DNA from: Sphingomonas sp. PAMC26645
GTDB taxonomy: Bacteria; Pseudomonadota; Alphaproteobacteria; Sphingomonadales; Sphingomonadaceae
Reading direction: 5' to 3'
DNA: 64,000 nucleotides
Assembly (NCBI RefSeq): GCF_004795835.1
Contig: NZ_CP039249.1
Coordinates: forward strand, 682,001 to 746,000
Positions 62,667 to 64,000 of this stretch are shown here, piece by piece. How positions within the stretch are numbered: position 1 is the stretch's first letter; every line of letters begins with the position of its first letter. The notes under the pieces are model-generated. The model worked only from the letters and a program-made list of their open reading frames with translations, had not been told where the DNA came from and ran no database searches. The translations under genes and the position numbers were made by a program.

Positions 62667-63281
62667 ATGTCGAAGCGTCAAAGCGCGAAGTACAAACTCG
62701 ATCGCCGTATGGGCGAGAACATCTGGGGCCGTCCCAAGTCGCCCGTCAACAAGCGCGAATACGGCCCGGGCCAGCACGGCCAGCGCCGCAAGGGCAAGGT
62801 CAGCGATTTCGGTATCCAGCTGCGCGCCAAGCAGAAGCTCAAGGGCTATTACGGCGACGTGACCGAGAAGCAGTTCCGTGCATGCTACCACGAGGCTGCG
62901 CGTCTGAAGGGCGATACCTCGCAGAACCTGATCGGCCTGCTCGAGCAGCGCCTCGACATGATCGTCTACCGCGCCAAGTTCGCGCCGACGATCTTCGCGG
63001 CACGCCAGATCGTCTCGCACGGCCACATCCGCGTCAACGGCGTGAAGTGCAACATTGCCTCGCGTCGCTGCTTCGTCGGCGACGAGATCACGCTGGGTTC
63101 GAAGGCGCAGGAAATGGCGCTGGTCATGGAAGCCCAGAGCCTCGCCGAGCGCGAGATTCCCGATTACGTCGCCACCGACGGCGCGGCCAAGGTCACCTTC
63201 ACGCGCGTCCCGACGCTCGACGAAGTGCCTTACCCGGTGAAGATGGAACCGAATCTGGTCGTCGAGTTCTACTCGCGCTGA
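62667..63281 (+). CDS. rpsD: 30S ribosomal protein S4
   Basis: A 204-residue S4 that nucleates the 30S body and, in enterobacteria, represses the alpha operon. It starts [26 protein letters not shown] and contains the S4 RNA-binding domain ([41 protein letters not shown]). ATG 62667 follows AAGGA. As in other Alphaproteobacteria, it is monocistronic and outside the ribosomal protein operons. A strong terminator follows. Confidence 0.98.
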   Translation: MSKRQSAKYKLDRRMGENIWGRPKSPVNKREYGPGQHGQRRKGKVSDFGIQLRAKQKLKGYYGDVTEKQFRACYHEAARLKGDTSQNLIGLLEQRLDMIVYRAKFAPTIFAARQIVSHGHIRVNGVKCNIASRRCFVGDEITLGSKAQEMALVMEAQSLAEREIPDYVATDGAAKVTFTRVPTLDEVPYPVKMEPNLVVEFYSR

Positions 63282-63305
63282 TCTTTCGGTACTATCGATA
63301 CGAGG

Positions 63306-63336
63306 AAAAGGGCGGTCCCGCGGGGCCGCCCTTTTT
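63306..63336. terminator. Bidirectional terminator after rpsD
   Basis: AAAAGGGCGGTCC / GGCCGCCCTTTTT (one mismatch) forms a GC stem with flanking A and T runs on both sides, so it can terminate rpsD and the convergent S9 peptidase gene. Confidence 0.9.
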
Positions 63337-63343
63337 CGTTGCG

Positions 63344-64000
63344 CTACATGCCGAGTGACGCGCGAAGGAATGCATCCGCGTTTGTCAGCATGGTCGTCCG
63401 CGCACTTGCGTCGTCAAGCTGGTGATCCAGCCCGGCGAACTCGACCAGCTCGACCTTGCCCCCAACCGATTTCAGCCGGCTCGCCATCAGCCGGGATTCG
63501 CCGATCCCGACGTTGCGGTCCTTGTCGCCGTGGAACAGCAGGACCGGCACCTTGATCTTGTCGGCATTGCGCGCAGGCGAGCCTTCGCGAATGTGCGGGC
63601 CCTGCCCGATAAAGGCGTCGACCATCTTGAAGTTGCTATAGTTCCGCGACTCTTCGCGAAGGCTATCGAGATCGGTGACTGGCGCGATCGCGACGATCGC
63701 CTTGAACAGACCCGGATCCACCACCGACGATTGCAGTGCCGCATAGCCGCCATACGACCAGCCGACGATCGCGAGTTTGTCCGGTACCGTGATGCCCTGT
63801 GATACCAGCCAGCGGCCTGCGTCGTCGACATCGCCGATCGCGGTGCGCCAGGACTGGAAGCCATTCTTTTTGAACCAGGCCGATCCATAGCCCGTCGATC
63901 CGCGGAAGTTCGGTTGCAGCACCGCGAACCCGCGCGCCGCGAAGAATTGCGAGAGCCAGTCGAAGCCCCACTCGTCCCGGTCACCGGGGCCGCCATGTGG
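63344..64000 (-). CDS. S9 family prolyl oligopeptidase/dipeptidyl peptidase (partial, C-terminal part)
   Basis: The visible 218 residues are the C-terminal alpha/beta-hydrolase domain; the N-terminal propeller lies beyond the window. PHGGPGDRDEWGFDWLSQFFAARGF holds the oxyanion region, LAIVGWSYGGYAALQ the nucleophile Ser, LLFHGDKDRNV the Asp and EFAGLDHQLDD the His. Such exported peptidases degrade oligopeptides. The gene is convergent with rpsD across a shared terminator. Confidence 0.93.
   Translation of the reverse strand, partial: PHGGPGDRDEWGFDWLSQFFAARGFAVLQPNFRGSTGYGSAWFKKNGFQSWRTAIGDVDDAGRWLVSQGITVPDKLAIVGWSYGGYAALQSSVVDPGLFKAIVAIAPVTDLDSLREESRNYSNFKMVDAFIGQGPHIREGSPARNADKIKVPVLLFHGDKDRNVGIGESRLMASRLKSVGGKVELVEFAGLDHQLDDASARTTMLTNADAFLRASLGM

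Overview
This 64 kb window is ordinary chromosome of a high-GC alphaproteobacterium, most likely a sphingomonad (Sphingomonas or a close relative). The assignment rests on gene content and protein style: a MipZ division-site ATPase, a C4-pathway 5-aminolevulinate synthase (HemA), a class I PHA synthase with phasin and acetoacetyl-CoA reductase, an esterase-like phytase-family protein, and many GC-rich intergenic palindromic repeats typical of that group. No tRNA, rRNA, CRISPR array, prophage, integrase or insertion sequence was recognised. Most of the long open frames on the strand opposite to real genes are high-GC shadows.

Layout. 0-14 kb: end of a TauE/SafE permease, an AlaC-type aminotransferase, phaC and phasin, clpS, a Crp/Fnr regulator, murA, then a minus-strand run of a molybdenum hydroxylase large subunit, hemH and phaB, then an acyl-CoA synthetase. 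13-24.7 kb: lgt, a MidA-type methyltransferase, a GNAT enzyme, the YfiH/PgeF purine nucleoside phosphorylase family, a cystathionine gamma-synthase family enzyme, a phosphoribosyltransferase, a glycine-zipper envelope protein, an esterase-like phytase-family protein, rpmB, tadA and pepN. 25-32.6 kb: an M28 peptidase, an SDR epimerase, an EamA exporter, threonine aldolase, a bifunctional penicillin-binding protein and an NADPH-dependent FMN reductase. 32.7-39.4 kb: a complete RND efflux operon (adaptor, pump, outer-membrane factor) divergent from its TetR regulator, with a 20-bp perfect palindrome between them.

39.5-54 kb: a three-gene sensory module (CHASE3 histidine kinase, single-domain response regulator, REC-HWE/HisKA_2 kinase) with start/stop overlaps, an exonuclease, a PH-domain protein, phosphomannomutase, a J-domain protein overlapping mipZ, panC, a small Sel1-like gene, topA with a lysine/alanine tail, dprA, plsY and murI. 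54-64 kb: hemA, a Uma2 nuclease, a sigma/anti-sigma/DUF3429 cluster, a lipoprotein, the rpiB-glyA-small ORF-nrdR run, a GIY-YIG/TrmJ in-frame fusion, chorismate mutase, rpsD and the end of an S9 peptidase.

The most unusual material is the set of intergenic repeats. At least six sequence families (called A to F here) share one plan: two GC-rich hairpins of opposite orientation flanking a variable core. They lie between convergent genes, in 5' leaders, and in one case (family E) inside a coding frame, where the repeat supplies the linker between a GIY-YIG domain and a TrmJ methyltransferase. No clearly new multi-gene system was identified.
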